Shown piece by piece: positions 1 to 8,930 of a DNA stretch of 64,000 bases (position 1 is its first letter; the number at the start of each line of letters is the position of its first letter). The stretch spans positions 62,001 to 126,000 of the forward strand of contig NZ_WMDQ01000012.1 in NCBI RefSeq assembly GCF_009707955.1, in the 5' to 3' direction. Made by a program: the position numbers and the translations under genes. Source of the stretch: Flavobacterium sp. LC2016-13. Its GTDB lineage: Bacteria > Bacteroidota > Bacteroidia > Flavobacteriales > Flavobacteriaceae. Under the pieces are notes generated by a model. The model did no database searches. It saw only the letters and a program-made list of their open reading frames with translations, and had not been told where the DNA came from.

Positions 1-89
1 ATTTATTTTTACCTTTAGGTACTCCAATTAATGTAGAATTAAACCAAAAAGCAATTGGAGGTAAAACTATTATCGCTACAAAAGCATAA
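1..89 (+). CDS. C-terminal end of a probable phosphatidylserine decarboxylase (partial)
   Basis: Only the last 28 codons are inside the window (frame from base 3, stop TAA 87-89). The visible tail reads LPLGTPINVELNQ then a GG-T-IIAT segment. It resembles the C-terminus of phosphatidylserine decarboxylase proenzymes, where a hydrophobic strand followed by a V-x-x-G-x-x-V-x-x-G-x-T-x-IA pattern closes the alpha subunit. The gene ends one codon boundary before the acyl-CoA-binding protein starts, so the two are probably co-transcribed, and a lipid-related function would fit. The family call rests on a short tail and a remembered gene order, so it is tentative. Confidence 0.5.
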   Translation, partial: LFLPLGTPINVELNQKAIGGKTIIATKA

Positions 90-359
90 ATGACTGTAAA
101 AGATTTAGATACTCGCTTTTTAGAGGCTGTTGAAACTGCTTTAAAAATGACTCAGGCTTCGCTGCCACAGGATGTGCAGTTAAGACTTTATGCGAATTAC
201 AAACAGGCAACTTTTGGAACCGCAGTATACAATCAATCTGAAAATTTTGATTTGCGCGATGCTTTTAAAACAAATGCATGGATGCAGATTAGTCATATTT
301 CGATTGATGAAGCAAAAGAAAATTACATTGCTATAATTAATTCTTTAACATCAAAATAA
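90..359 (+). CDS. Acyl-CoA-binding protein (ACBP family)
   Basis: This 89-residue protein matches the length of the four-helix ACBP family, which binds long-chain acyl-CoA esters in the cytoplasm and buffers or delivers them for lipid metabolism. The family signature YKQATFG is at residues 37-43 and is followed by DAFKTNAWMQIS (57-68), the counterpart of the usual K-x-x-AW segment that contacts the CoA adenosine phosphate. No signal peptide is present. The start codon directly follows the stop of the upstream gene, which suggests one transcript with the probable phosphatidylserine decarboxylase. The family call is firm; the physiological role is by analogy. Confidence 0.9.
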   Translation: MTVKDLDTRFLEAVETALKMTQASLPQDVQLRLYANYKQATFGTAVYNQSENFDLRDAFKTNAWMQISHISIDEAKENYIAIINSLTSK

Positions 360-367
360 TTAATATT

Positions 368-1153
368 ATGAAGAAAAAGATCTTTAGATTGACAATTTTG
401 GCTTCATTTTTAGTTTTGTTTTCTTGTAATGATAGTAATAAGCTAACTGAAGTTGTCGAGGTTCCTTTACCAACAAAAGAAGAAAAAATAACGATTGGTT
501 CGCCTGAAGATGTAAAAATTGAACCTGGTTCATTTGGCATTACAAAATTGCCTTTTGCTTATGATGGGCTGGCTCCTGAAATTCGTTCGCTTACCTTAGA
601 AACACATTATTCTAAACATTATGTATCGTATACTAATAACCTGAATAAAGAAATTGTATCTACAGAGTATGAAAATATGTCTATTGAAGATATCCTGAAA
701 AAACTGGATCTCAACAATGCCAAGCTTCGTCAAAATGCAGGCGGATACTACAATCATACATTATATTTTAATATTTTAACGCCAAAAAAAGAGCAAACTC
801 CTAAAGATACTTTAGCAGGTTCTATTAATAAGGAATTTGGTTCTTTTAGTAATCTTACCAATCAGTTTAAAGGTCAGGCTACAAAACAATTCGGTTCCGG
901 ATGGGTTTGGCTTGTCGTTGATAAACTTGGAAAACTACAAGTTACTACAACAGAAAATCAAGATAATCCTTTAATGAAAAATGCTTTGATTCCCGGAACT
1001 CCTATTTTAGGAATTGATTTATGGGAACACGCTTATTACCTTGATTATCAAAACAGAAAAGGAAGTTATATTGATGCTTTTTATCAACATATTAATTGGG
1101 ATAAAGTAAACGAAAATTACAAAGAGGCATTAAAAAAAGTTAAAAAAATATAA
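368..1153 (+). CDS. Fe/Mn superoxide dismutase, lipoprotein form
   Basis: This enzyme dismutes superoxide to oxygen and peroxide. Residues 1-20 form a lipoprotein signal ending in LFSC, with Cys20 as the lipidation site, so the protein is predicted to be membrane-anchored outside the cytoplasm rather than cytosolic like most SODs. After a linker of about 35 residues the SOD fold begins near FGITKLPFAYDGLAP (56-70). The metal ligands can be placed at His80, His130 (YYNH), Asp217 and His221 (DLWEHAYY). At 261 residues it is longer than the usual 190-205 because of the signal and linker. Whether it uses Fe or Mn cannot be decided here. A strong terminator follows directly. Confidence 0.92.
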   Translation: MKKKIFRLTILASFLVLFSCNDSNKLTEVVEVPLPTKEEKITIGSPEDVKIEPGSFGITKLPFAYDGLAPEIRSLTLETHYSKHYVSYTNNLNKEIVSTEYENMSIEDILKKLDLNNAKLRQNAGGYYNHTLYFNILTPKKEQTPKDTLAGSINKEFGSFSNLTNQFKGQATKQFGSGWVWLVVDKLGKLQVTTTENQDNPLMKNALIPGTPILGIDLWEHAYYLDYQNRKGSYIDAFYQHINWDKVNENYKEALKKVKKI

Positions 1154-1156
1154 AAC

Positions 1157-1192
1157 AAAAAGCTGATACAAATTAAAGTATCAGCTTTTTTT
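1157..1192 (+). terminator. Rho-independent terminator after the SOD gene
   Basis: Perfect 12-bp inverted repeat AAAAGCTGATAC / GTATCAGCTTTT with a 9-nt loop, running into a T tract. It lies 4 bp after the SOD stop codon. Confidence 0.88.
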
Positions 1193-1419
1193 CTTTAGAG
1201 ACAAAAATCAATTATACTATTTGGCGTATTTATCTGATAATTCATCTACAAAATAGCTTCATTTTTCTCTAAACCACTCGCTCCCATTTCATTTTTTTCC
1301 GTATATAAATATAAAATCAATTCATTTAGGATATTTTGTAATAACTTACATTACAATCATCTTGATGTCTTAATAAATGAAACAAAATGTTCTTTTGAAA
1401 AATAGTAAAGTAAGTTATT

Positions 1420-4400
1420 TTGAAAATTAAATTGATCCTTATTTCGTGTATGTCTTTGGTATTCTTTGCTTGTGATGGCGGAGATAAACCAGTTTCTATT
1501 AATAATACTACAGAAATAATAAGTGAACCTGCTCAAAAGGTCATTCAAAATGAAAATTTTCAGTCTTTTTTAGATTCATCCCAAACATCAGATATTAAAT
1601 ATTCATCTGAACAATTAGACAATACGGAAGGTCTTTCTAATAGTTCTATAAATGCTATTTTTCAGGATTCTGAAAATCTACTTTGGATTGGCACATGGGA
1701 TGGTTTAAATCGATATGACGGAAGTAGTTTCAATATCTTCAGACCTGAACTAGGGAATAAAAATAGCTTAACCAATCAGGTCATTCTTAAAATTGATGAA
1801 GATGATAAAGGCAAAATCTGGATTTTAACCATTCACGGAATAAATCAGTATGATAAGAAAACAGGTCATTTTCAGCATTATTTTTTTTCAAGAAAAAATA
1901 TTCCGCCATTATCCGAATCTGAATTTAATCTGGCGCTTGATTCTTCTAAAAAAGTGTTTTGTGCAGCAAAAGATTGGGGAATTGGTTATTTTGACGGAAC
2001 TGATTTTCAATTACTAAAATCAAAAAACATCCCAAACAAAGCAGTAAAAAAAATGGAATTCACTAAAACCGGTGAATTCCTGGTTTTATTTGAAAATAAT
2101 GAACTTTACAGTTTATTGCTAAAAACTTTAAAAGACGGAAAAAAAACTGTTTCAAAAGTAAAATTGATTTCCAACAATATAAGATCGTTTGAAGAAATTT
2201 CGAAAGCAAAAATTTTTACAATATCGCTCAACGGAAATAGCAACTTCTATTCTTTACTAAATAATGAAGTTACATCATTTTCTAAAAAAAATATTGAAAA
2301 AATTATTGGTACTACTTCTGCAGGGCTTATTGTTTCAGATAAATCAGGGTATTTTATTATTGATCACCTTGGCACTATTAAAAATTATGATTGGTTAAAA
2401 CATTTAGATAATCATAAAGTAACAACTCTAATTAGAGGAAATGAAAATATTTTGTGGGCAGGAACGGATGGTGATGGAATTTTTAAAATAAGTCCTTTTA
2501 AAAATCCATTTAATCTCATTTCTAAATTTCAGGTTCCGGAATTAGATGGTGCAATTGTGAGAACATTTTTGAATGTTGAAAATAATTCTTTTTGGATTGG
2601 CACAAAAGGAAAAGGACTATTTAGGTTTTCTTCTAATTTTGATGATAACGCTAAAAAGTCATTAGCTTATAAAATTTTTAATGAAAGTAACAGTGTAATT
2701 AATAATGCTGTTTTTTCTTTATGCAAAGCAAAAAATGATTTAATTTTTATTGGTACTGACGGAAATGGTATTGCCGTTTTTGACTTAAAAAAATCTAAGT
2801 TAATTAGCTGGGAAGAAATTAAAGGAAATGAAAATTGCGAGTATTTTAAATCCGTTTATTCTATTTATCAGGATAAAGATGGCTTTGTTTGGCTTGGAAC
2901 TAATGGCGATGGAATGATTCGTTGCAAAATTATACGATCCGGAGAAAAATTATTGGTTACTGATTTTAAAAAATTTATTGCTTACAGCAACACAAAAAAT
3001 GCTTTGAGCAGCAATATTATTTTTTCTATAATTCCAAAAAATGACAATGAACTTTGGATTGGAACGCGATTGGGCGGACTAAACTTATTTAATAAAAAAA
3101 CACAGCAGTTTACTATTTATAAAAATGTGCTGAATGATCCAAAAAGCCTTTCAAATAATGACATACTTTGTCTGGCAAATGATAATAAAAACAGACTTTG
3201 GATAGGCACAAGTTTTGGTTTGAATTTGTTAGAAAATATAAAAAGTAATGGTAAAGCTATTTTCAGAAATTTTACAGTAAAAGATGGCTTGCCTAATAAC
3301 ACGATTCACGGAATTGTTTCTGATAAAAAAAATAAGTTGTGGTTGAGTACCAATTTTGGCTTGTCTAATTTTAATCCCAATAATTTAAGGTTTACTAATT
3401 ATACCAAAAATGACGGTCTTCAAAACAATGAATTTGCTGATGGAGCATTTTACAAAGACTTAAAATCTGAATTTATTTTTATGGGAGGCATAAAAGGATT
3501 TAATTATTTTTTACCTCAAAAAATAAAAGAATCTGCCGTAATTCCAGATGTTTTTATTGATAAAATCAGCGGACAAAATCAATCTATTCCTTATTATCAG
3601 AGTTTGGTAATTGCGCCAAATTCGGTTAGTTATCCTTCGATTGTTTTAAATCATAATCAAAACTTTTTTGATATTGAATTAACGGCGTTGACGTATATAA
3701 ATACCGAAAAATGTCAATATGCCTATCAATTGATGAATTTTGATAAAGGCTGGAATACGATTAATAACCGTCGAATTATTTCGTTTACGAATGTTCCTAA
3801 AGGAAATTATTCTTTATGGATAAAATGGTCGAATAGTGACGGCGTTTGGAGTAAACCGGTTCATGCTATTGATATTTGCATCAAACCTGTGTTCTGGCAG
3901 TCAAATCTTGCTTTTATAATCTATACTTTACTGTTTTTGGCTTTTGTGCTGTTTGTTCATAGTTACTATAAAAAACGCCAGTCATTGAATCAAAATATTC
4001 TTTTTAGAAAAAGAGAACAAGAACTTCATGAAAACAAGCTTACTTTTTTTACAGATATTGCCCATGAATTTCAAACTCCGCTAACGCTAATTGTAGGTCC
4101 AATTCAAAAACTTTCTGAAACAGCAAACCTCAACGAAAGAAATCAGAAATTCATACAAATGATTCAACGAAATTCTTCTCGTTTATTATTTTTGACTCAG
4201 CAGCTTCTTGAATTTAGAAAAGCCGAATACGATTATCTGGAAGTTACCGTGAAAAAATTTGATTTGGTGAATTTGGTTGAACAAATTGCCGAATTGTTTG
4301 ACGAATGGGCATTAGATAAAAATATAGAATATAAACTCGACATACCTCCTGCCCTTCCCGGTTGGTTCGATAAAGATAAGATTGAAAAAATAGTTTTTAA

Positions 4401-5631
4401 TCTGATGTCAAATGCCTTTAAATATACTCCGGTAAATGGAAAAATAGATCTTAAATTTAGTATTCAGGATGAGGATTCCCAAAAATTAAATATTACGATC
4501 ACAAATACAGGAAAAGGAATTCCAAAGGAAGAATTAGATTCTTTGTTTAATCAATTTTTCCTGGCAGATTCCAGTAAGGAAACAGATAATAATATGTTTA
4601 GAACCGGAATTGGTTTGGCCTATGTAAAAAAATTAGTTGGTGTATTAAAAGGTGAAATTCAGGTTTCAAGCACTTTAAATAAAACAACAACTTTTACAAT
4701 ATTACTGCCTTGTAACAAAGAGGCTTTTACTGAAAAGGAATTGGATACAGCAGTAAGTCCTATTTTAATTTCGCATCACTTAAAAAATATTCTCGAAGAA
4801 AATCCGGTTAAATCTGAAGAAACACCAGATAAAATCTTATCGTTAGAAGATGTTGCAGACAATCGAAAAGTAATATTAATCGCTGAAGACGAAAAAGATA
4901 TTCATAGACTTCTTGACGAATTGTTAAGCGAGAAATACAAACTTATTAAAGTTTATAATGGTTTAGAAGCCATAGAAATACTTGAAGATACGTTGCCTGA
5001 TATCATTATAAGCGATGTAATGATGCCTTTTATGGATGGTGTTGAACTTTGCAAAAAAATTAAAACTAACCTTAAAACCTGCCATATTCCTTTTATAATG
5101 CTTACCGCAAAAGATTCGGTTGTGCACAGAATCGAAGGAATCGAAAGTGGCGCAAACTCTTATATACCAAAGCCATTTTATCCGGATCATTTACTCATAA
5201 GAATACAAAAACTGCTGGAAGAAAAAGAATTGATTTCAAGACATTTTCAACAAGATACACTTGTAGAAAACCTATCGGATCTTGATATAAATGGCGAAGA
5301 AAAAGATTTTATAAAAAAAGTAATTGAACTGATTCGTAACAATATCGATAATGAAAATCTACAGAGTTTATATATCGAAAAAGAATTAGGCATCAGCAAC
5401 TCACAATTATATCGAAAAACAAAACAGCTTTTTGGCCTTTCGCCGGGTGATTTAATTCGTACCATTCGATTGAAATATGCTGCAGAATTGTTACGAAAAA
5501 ACAAGTTAACCGTTTCTGAAGTATGCTATCAGTCAGGCTTTAATAATCGCTCTTATTTTTACCGTGAGTTTAAAAAACTATACGACCTGACTCCCAAAAA
5601 TTATCAGCTTAAATACAAAGCAAAGGTCTAA
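1420..5631 (+). CDS. Hybrid two-component system sensor-regulator (HTCS) of the PUL
   Basis: This 1403-residue one-protein sensor spans the inner membrane. Order of parts: lipoprotein-like signal (Cys18 after VFFA), periplasmic two-component propeller repeats with recurring LWIGT motifs (about 60-720), Y_Y_Y domain (about 745-820), membrane helix (828-850), histidine kinase with phospho-acceptor His882 in IAHEFQTPL and an ATPase N-box NLMSNAFKYTP near 995, receiver domain with Asp1199 in SDVMMP, and an AraC-type HTH pair (about 1300-1400). The start is TTG: an in-frame TAA at 1411-1413 rules out anything upstream, and the next ATG (1450) would cut the signal. HTCS proteins bind glycan breakdown products in the periplasm and activate the neighbouring PUL, here the susC operon 200 bp downstream. 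Confidence 0.95.
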   Translation: MKIKLILISCMSLVFFACDGGDKPVSINNTTEIISEPAQKVIQNENFQSFLDSSQTSDIKYSSEQLDNTEGLSNSSINAIFQDSENLLWIGTWDGLNRYDGSSFNIFRPELGNKNSLTNQVILKIDEDDKGKIWILTIHGINQYDKKTGHFQHYFFSRKNIPPLSESEFNLALDSSKKVFCAAKDWGIGYFDGTDFQLLKSKNIPNKAVKKMEFTKTGEFLVLFENNELYSLLLKTLKDGKKTVSKVKLISNNIRSFEEISKAKIFTISLNGNSNFYSLLNNEVTSFSKKNIEKIIGTTSAGLIVSDKSGYFIIDHLGTIKNYDWLKHLDNHKVTTLIRGNENILWAGTDGDGIFKISPFKNPFNLISKFQVPELDGAIVRTFLNVENNSFWIGTKGKGLFRFSSNFDDNAKKSLAYKIFNESNSVINNAVFSLCKAKNDLIFIGTDGNGIAVFDLKKSKLISWEEIKGNENCEYFKSVYSIYQDKDGFVWLGTNGDGMIRCKIIRSGEKLLVTDFKKFIAYSNTKNALSSNIIFSIIPKNDNELWIGTRLGGLNLFNKKTQQFTIYKNVLNDPKSLSNNDILCLANDNKNRLWIGTSFGLNLLENIKSNGKAIFRNFTVKDGLPNNTIHGIVSDKKNKLWLSTNFGLSNFNPNNLRFTNYTKNDGLQNNEFADGAFYKDLKSEFIFMGGIKGFNYFLPQKIKESAVIPDVFIDKISGQNQSIPYYQSLVIAPNSVSYPSIVLNHNQNFFDIELTALTYINTEKCQYAYQLMNFDKGWNTINNRRIISFTNVPKGNYSLWIKWSNSDGVWSKPVHAIDICIKPVFWQSNLAFIIYTLLFLAFVLFVHSYYKKRQSLNQNILFRKREQELHENKLTFFTDIAHEFQTPLTLIVGPIQKLSETANLNERNQKFIQMIQRNSSRLLFLTQQLLEFRKAEYDYLEVTVKKFDLVNLVEQIAELFDEWALDKNIEYKLDIPPALPGWFDKDKIEKIVFNLMSNAFKYTPVNGKIDLKFSIQDEDSQKLNITITNTGKGIPKEELDSLFNQFFLADSSKETDNNMFRTGIGLAYVKKLVGVLKGEIQVSSTLNKTTTFTILLPCNKEAFTEKELDTAVSPILISHHLKNILEENPVKSEETPDKILSLEDVADNRKVILIAEDEKDIHRLLDELLSEKYKLIKVYNGLEAIEILEDTLPDIIISDVMMPFMDGVELCKKIKTNLKTCHIPFIMLTAKDSVVHRIEGIESGANSYIPKPFYPDHLLIRIQKLLEEKELISRHFQQDTLVENLSDLDINGEEKDFIKKVIELIRNNIDNENLQSLYIEKELGISNSQLYRKTKQLFGLSPGDLIRTIRLKYAAELLRKNKLTVSEVCYQSGFNNRSYFYREFKKLYDLTPKNYQLKYKAKV

Positions 5632-5668
5632 AAAAACCACAACTAATTGATTTACAATAAATAAAATC

Positions 5669-5706
5669 TAGTGTACACTTTTGAAGAAATAGTGTACACG
5701 ATTTTT
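5669..5706 (+). promoter_or_regulatory. Tandem GTGTACAC motifs: HTCS operator candidate and/or terminator
   Basis: The 10-mer TAGTGTACAC occurs twice (5669-5678 and 5690-5699), exactly 21 bp apart, which is two helical turns. A direct repeat at this spacing suits a dimeric AraC-type DNA-binding domain, and the site lies between the HTCS gene and susC. Because GTGTACAC is itself a palindrome, the two copies can also pair as a 9-bp stem followed by six Ts, which would terminate the HTCS transcript. The sequence cannot tell these roles apart, and both may hold. Confidence 0.5.
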
Positions 5707-5730
5707 TATATACCCAAACTAATTTTATAA

Positions 5731-5756
5731 ACGATAATTAATTCAAACGTTATCGT
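5731..5756. promoter_or_regulatory. Inverted repeat ACGATAA-N12-TTATCGT upstream of susC
   Basis: Seven-base perfect inverted repeat with a 12-nt spacer, about 80 bp before susC. The position suits an operator or the promoter region. No candidate repressor gene lies in the window, so its role is unknown. Confidence 0.3.
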
Positions 5757-5789
5757 AAAATGATTACACATATCTAACTTTCAAAAACC

Positions 5790-5840
5790 ATGAAAAAAAA
5801 CAATCAATTCAGTAATTCAATTAATACTTCCGTATCATGA
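5790..5840 (+). CDS. Possible 16-codon leader ORF overlapping the susC start
   Basis: A short frame starts at ATG 5790 and encodes MKKNNQFSNSINTSVS. Its TGA stop (5838-5840) overlaps the susC ATG (5837-5839) as ATGA, the classic arrangement for translational coupling. SusC in its own frame already begins with a complete signal peptide, so this ORF is not simply a missing N-terminus. It might control susC translation or be chance; a sequencing frameshift joining the two frames is also conceivable. Confidence 0.35.
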   Translation: MKKNNQFSNSINTSVS

Positions 5841-8800
5841 TAACAAAACATATTTGCAAGTTGTTTCTGTTTGGAACAATTATGTTTGGAAGTATTATAC
5901 ATGCCCAAACCGTTAAAGGTGTAGTTTCAGATGCTGATGGTCCAATGCCACAAGCAAACGTCAATGTAAAAGGAACTTCTAACTATGCCACGACCGATCT
6001 TGATGGTAATTATATCATTACAAATGTAGATCCTAATGCTATATTGATTTTTAGTTATATAGGATATCAATCTCAGGAAATAGCTGTTGGAGGTAAAACA
6101 AATTTGAATGTAATACTGACAGCAGATTTAAACACTTTAAATGAAGTTGTTATTGTAGGATATACCAGTGAAAAGAAATCTGCCATAACAGGTGCAGTAG
6201 TTACTGTAGATATGTCTGAGTTATCTAAAACAAAAGTATCCGACGTTGGTCAGGCGCTGCAAGGTCAAGTTGCCGGTGTTTCGGTTTCTGCCAATACAGG
6301 TGCTCCGGGAGACGGACTTAAAATACGTATTAGAGGGGAAGGAACACTTGGAAACAACGAAGTACTTTACGTTGTAGATGGTGTTGCAACACGCGATATT
6401 TCTTTCCTGAATATGTCTGATGTAAAATCGATGACCGTATTAAAAGATGCTGCCGCAACTGCCATTTACGGATCGAGATCTTCCGGTGGTGTTGTTATAC
6501 TTACGACCAAAAGCGGTGCAAAAGGAAAATCGAATATTGATGTCGAATACTATTCGGGAACCAGTTATGCTACAAACCTGCCTAAAATGCTGAATGCAGA
6601 CCAATATCTAACGATAATGGATCAGGCCTGGCACAACTCTAACAATAATCCTGCTAATGCAATAAGCCCTTACAGTGCAGATATAACGAGCGGAAAAGTA
6701 AACGGAATAGCATTATCTGATACAAATTGGTTAAAAGAATTATTTGCTTCAGGCAAAACAGATAATTTACAACTTTCGTTTAGTGGAGGTTCTGAGAAAA
6801 CACAATACTTAATATCCGGTGGCTATTTTGGTCAAAATGGTATTGTCGTTGGCGACAAGGATACTTATAAACGTATTAATTTCAGAGCCAATATTAATAC
6901 TGAAGTTACAGATCGTTTTAAAGTTGGAACAAACTTTCAGATTACAAGTACCAAACAAGATAAAATGTCTTCTAGCGGAGATGCTCCGGGAGTAATCAGA
7001 CACGCATTATTACGCCCTTCTGTTTTAGGAATTTATAAAGATGTTAATGATCCTACTTATAAAGAAAATGATCCTTATACTGACCTTCCATTCTATTTAA
7101 ACAACAATCCAAATGGTGGATGGAGCCGAAATTATGAACTAACCTCTAACCCTCTTGCTATAGTTCATTTTACAGATGATGTGCGATCAGCATTTAAAAC
7201 TTTTGGGAATGTTTATGGAGAATATGCTTTCCTTGCTGATAAATCATTGAAATTCAGAAGTAATTTTGGAGCAGAAATCATTTTTGATCATAACAAAGCT
7301 TTCGGAGAAAATTATGGAGATGATAATGACAATGATCCAAATGAATTATATCCCGGTCAAGGCAGACAAAACAGGCCTTCGAGCTTAAACGAAAACAGAG
7401 GACAAGCAACGACTTTTACTTTTACAAATACTTTAAACTATACTAAAACTCTTGCCGAAAAACACAGCATCAATGCATTATTAGGTGAAGAAACAGTTAG
7501 TTACGACCAATCTGCTGTAGGCGGAAGCAGAATTAATTATAATAATACAACTGATCCTTTTCGTTATCTTGATTACGGAAGCGACACCAGTAAAAACAGT
7601 TCAGGATCTGCGCAAAGCTGGAATCTTATTTCCTTTTTTGCTTCTGCTAATTATGGATATGACAGTAAATATTTTGCCTCAGGTACTATAAGAGCCGACG
7701 GATCTTCTCGTTTTGGACCAAATAATAAATGGGGTTATTTTCCTTCAGTTTCCGGAGGTTGGGTAATGTCTAAAGAAAAATTCATGGAAAATGCAAAATG
7801 GATTTCTAATTTGAAATGGAGAGCCAGTTGGGGACAATCAGGAAATCAGGAAATCCCTAATAATGCCTATGAAACTCTTGTTACAGAAACGGGCGGAATC
7901 ATAAGCGTGGTTCGTTACGGAAATCCGGATCTAAAATGGGAAACTACTACACAAACCAACTTTGGTCTTGATTTAAGTATTTTAAACAATAAACTGACTT
8001 TCTCTGTTGATTATTTTGATAAAACAACCAATGATATTTTATTGGCTGTTGGCTTACCGTCAGCAACCGTTGGTCAAATCAACAAAACGTATGTTAATGC
8101 CGGTGTTGTAACTAATAAAGGATTTGAGTTTGGAGCTAATTTTCAAAACAATGATCATGAATTTAAATACGGAATCAACGGAAACATTGCCACTTTAAAA
8201 AATAATGTTGAACAGCTTCAGCAATATGTTTCAGAGATTAATGATGACAAAACGCATACAAAAACAGTAGTTGGACAACCAATAAGTTCATATTACGGAC
8301 TAAAGTTTGATGGTATTTATCAAAATCAGGCTGAAATAAATTCAACGCTATATTCAAATTCAAACGGTGCAAAACCGGGTGACATTAAGTTTAAAGACTT
8401 AAATGGAGATGGACAAATTAACGCTGATGACAGAACATTCATCGGAAGTTCAATTCCAAAAATAACTTACGGTTTCTCATTTAATGCTGAATATAAAAGA
8501 TTTGATATGTCATTTCTTTTCCAGGGAGTTTCGGGCGTAGATCGTTATAATGACCTCAAACAAATTCTAGATTATGATAGCCGTCCTTTCAATTCAACGA
8601 CTGCGGTATTAGGCGCATGGAATGGTGAAGGAACAAGCAACACAACTCCTCGAAATACCATGAATGATAACGGAGGAAGTCAGGTTTCAAGTGTTTTTGT
8701 TGAAGATGCCTCGTATTTACGATTAAAAAATCTTGAAATTGGATACACGTTTGATCCTAAAATAATTGGAGATACGTATTTAAGAATGTATATATCTGGG

Positions 8801-8920
8801 CAAAACCTATTGACTTTTACGAAATATACTGGTTTAGATCCTGAATCAACTTCTTTCATAGATCAGGGAACTTACCCGCAATCTAGTTCAATACTAATAG
8901 GTTTAAAATTCAAAATTTAA
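5837..8920 (+). CDS. SusC-like TonB-dependent outer-membrane glycan transporter
   Basis: This 1027-residue protein imports oligosaccharides across the outer membrane using TonB energy. Residues 1-23 are a signal peptide (cut at HA|Q). A carboxypeptidase-D-like barrel domain follows (about 25-100), then the TonB-box-like EVVIVGY (103-109), the plug (about 110-230, with VLKDAAATAIYGSRSSGGVV) and the 22-strand barrel ending in the phenylalanine-rich LIGLKFKI. Length and order are typical of SusC/RagA. It pairs with the SusD gene 10 bp downstream and is expected to be induced by the HTCS upstream. The exact glycan cannot be read from this protein. Confidence 0.97.
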   Translation: MITKHICKLFLFGTIMFGSIIHAQTVKGVVSDADGPMPQANVNVKGTSNYATTDLDGNYIITNVDPNAILIFSYIGYQSQEIAVGGKTNLNVILTADLNTLNEVVIVGYTSEKKSAITGAVVTVDMSELSKTKVSDVGQALQGQVAGVSVSANTGAPGDGLKIRIRGEGTLGNNEVLYVVDGVATRDISFLNMSDVKSMTVLKDAAATAIYGSRSSGGVVILTTKSGAKGKSNIDVEYYSGTSYATNLPKMLNADQYLTIMDQAWHNSNNNPANAISPYSADITSGKVNGIALSDTNWLKELFASGKTDNLQLSFSGGSEKTQYLISGGYFGQNGIVVGDKDTYKRINFRANINTEVTDRFKVGTNFQITSTKQDKMSSSGDAPGVIRHALLRPSVLGIYKDVNDPTYKENDPYTDLPFYLNNNPNGGWSRNYELTSNPLAIVHFTDDVRSAFKTFGNVYGEYAFLADKSLKFRSNFGAEIIFDHNKAFGENYGDDNDNDPNELYPGQGRQNRPSSLNENRGQATTFTFTNTLNYTKTLAEKHSINALLGEETVSYDQSAVGGSRINYNNTTDPFRYLDYGSDTSKNSSGSAQSWNLISFFASANYGYDSKYFASGTIRADGSSRFGPNNKWGYFPSVSGGWVMSKEKFMENAKWISNLKWRASWGQSGNQEIPNNAYETLVTETGGIISVVRYGNPDLKWETTTQTNFGLDLSILNNKLTFSVDYFDKTTNDILLAVGLPSATVGQINKTYVNAGVVTNKGFEFGANFQNNDHEFKYGINGNIATLKNNVEQLQQYVSEINDDKTHTKTVVGQPISSYYGLKFDGIYQNQAEINSTLYSNSNGAKPGDIKFKDLNGDGQINADDRTFIGSSIPKITYGFSFNAEYKRFDMSFLFQGVSGVDRYNDLKQILDYDSRPFNSTTAVLGAWNGEGTSNTTPRNTMNDNGGSQVSSVFVEDASYLRLKNLEIGYTFDPKIIGDTYLRMYISGQNLLTFTKYTGLDPESTSFIDQGTYPQSSSILIGLKFKI

Positions 8921-8930
8921 TAAACGAACC

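Noticed and set aside
5790..8920. A frameshift joining the leader ORF to SusC
   Set aside because: SusC in its own frame already has a full signal peptide, so the extra 16 residues would spoil it. A sequencing error cannot be excluded but is not needed.
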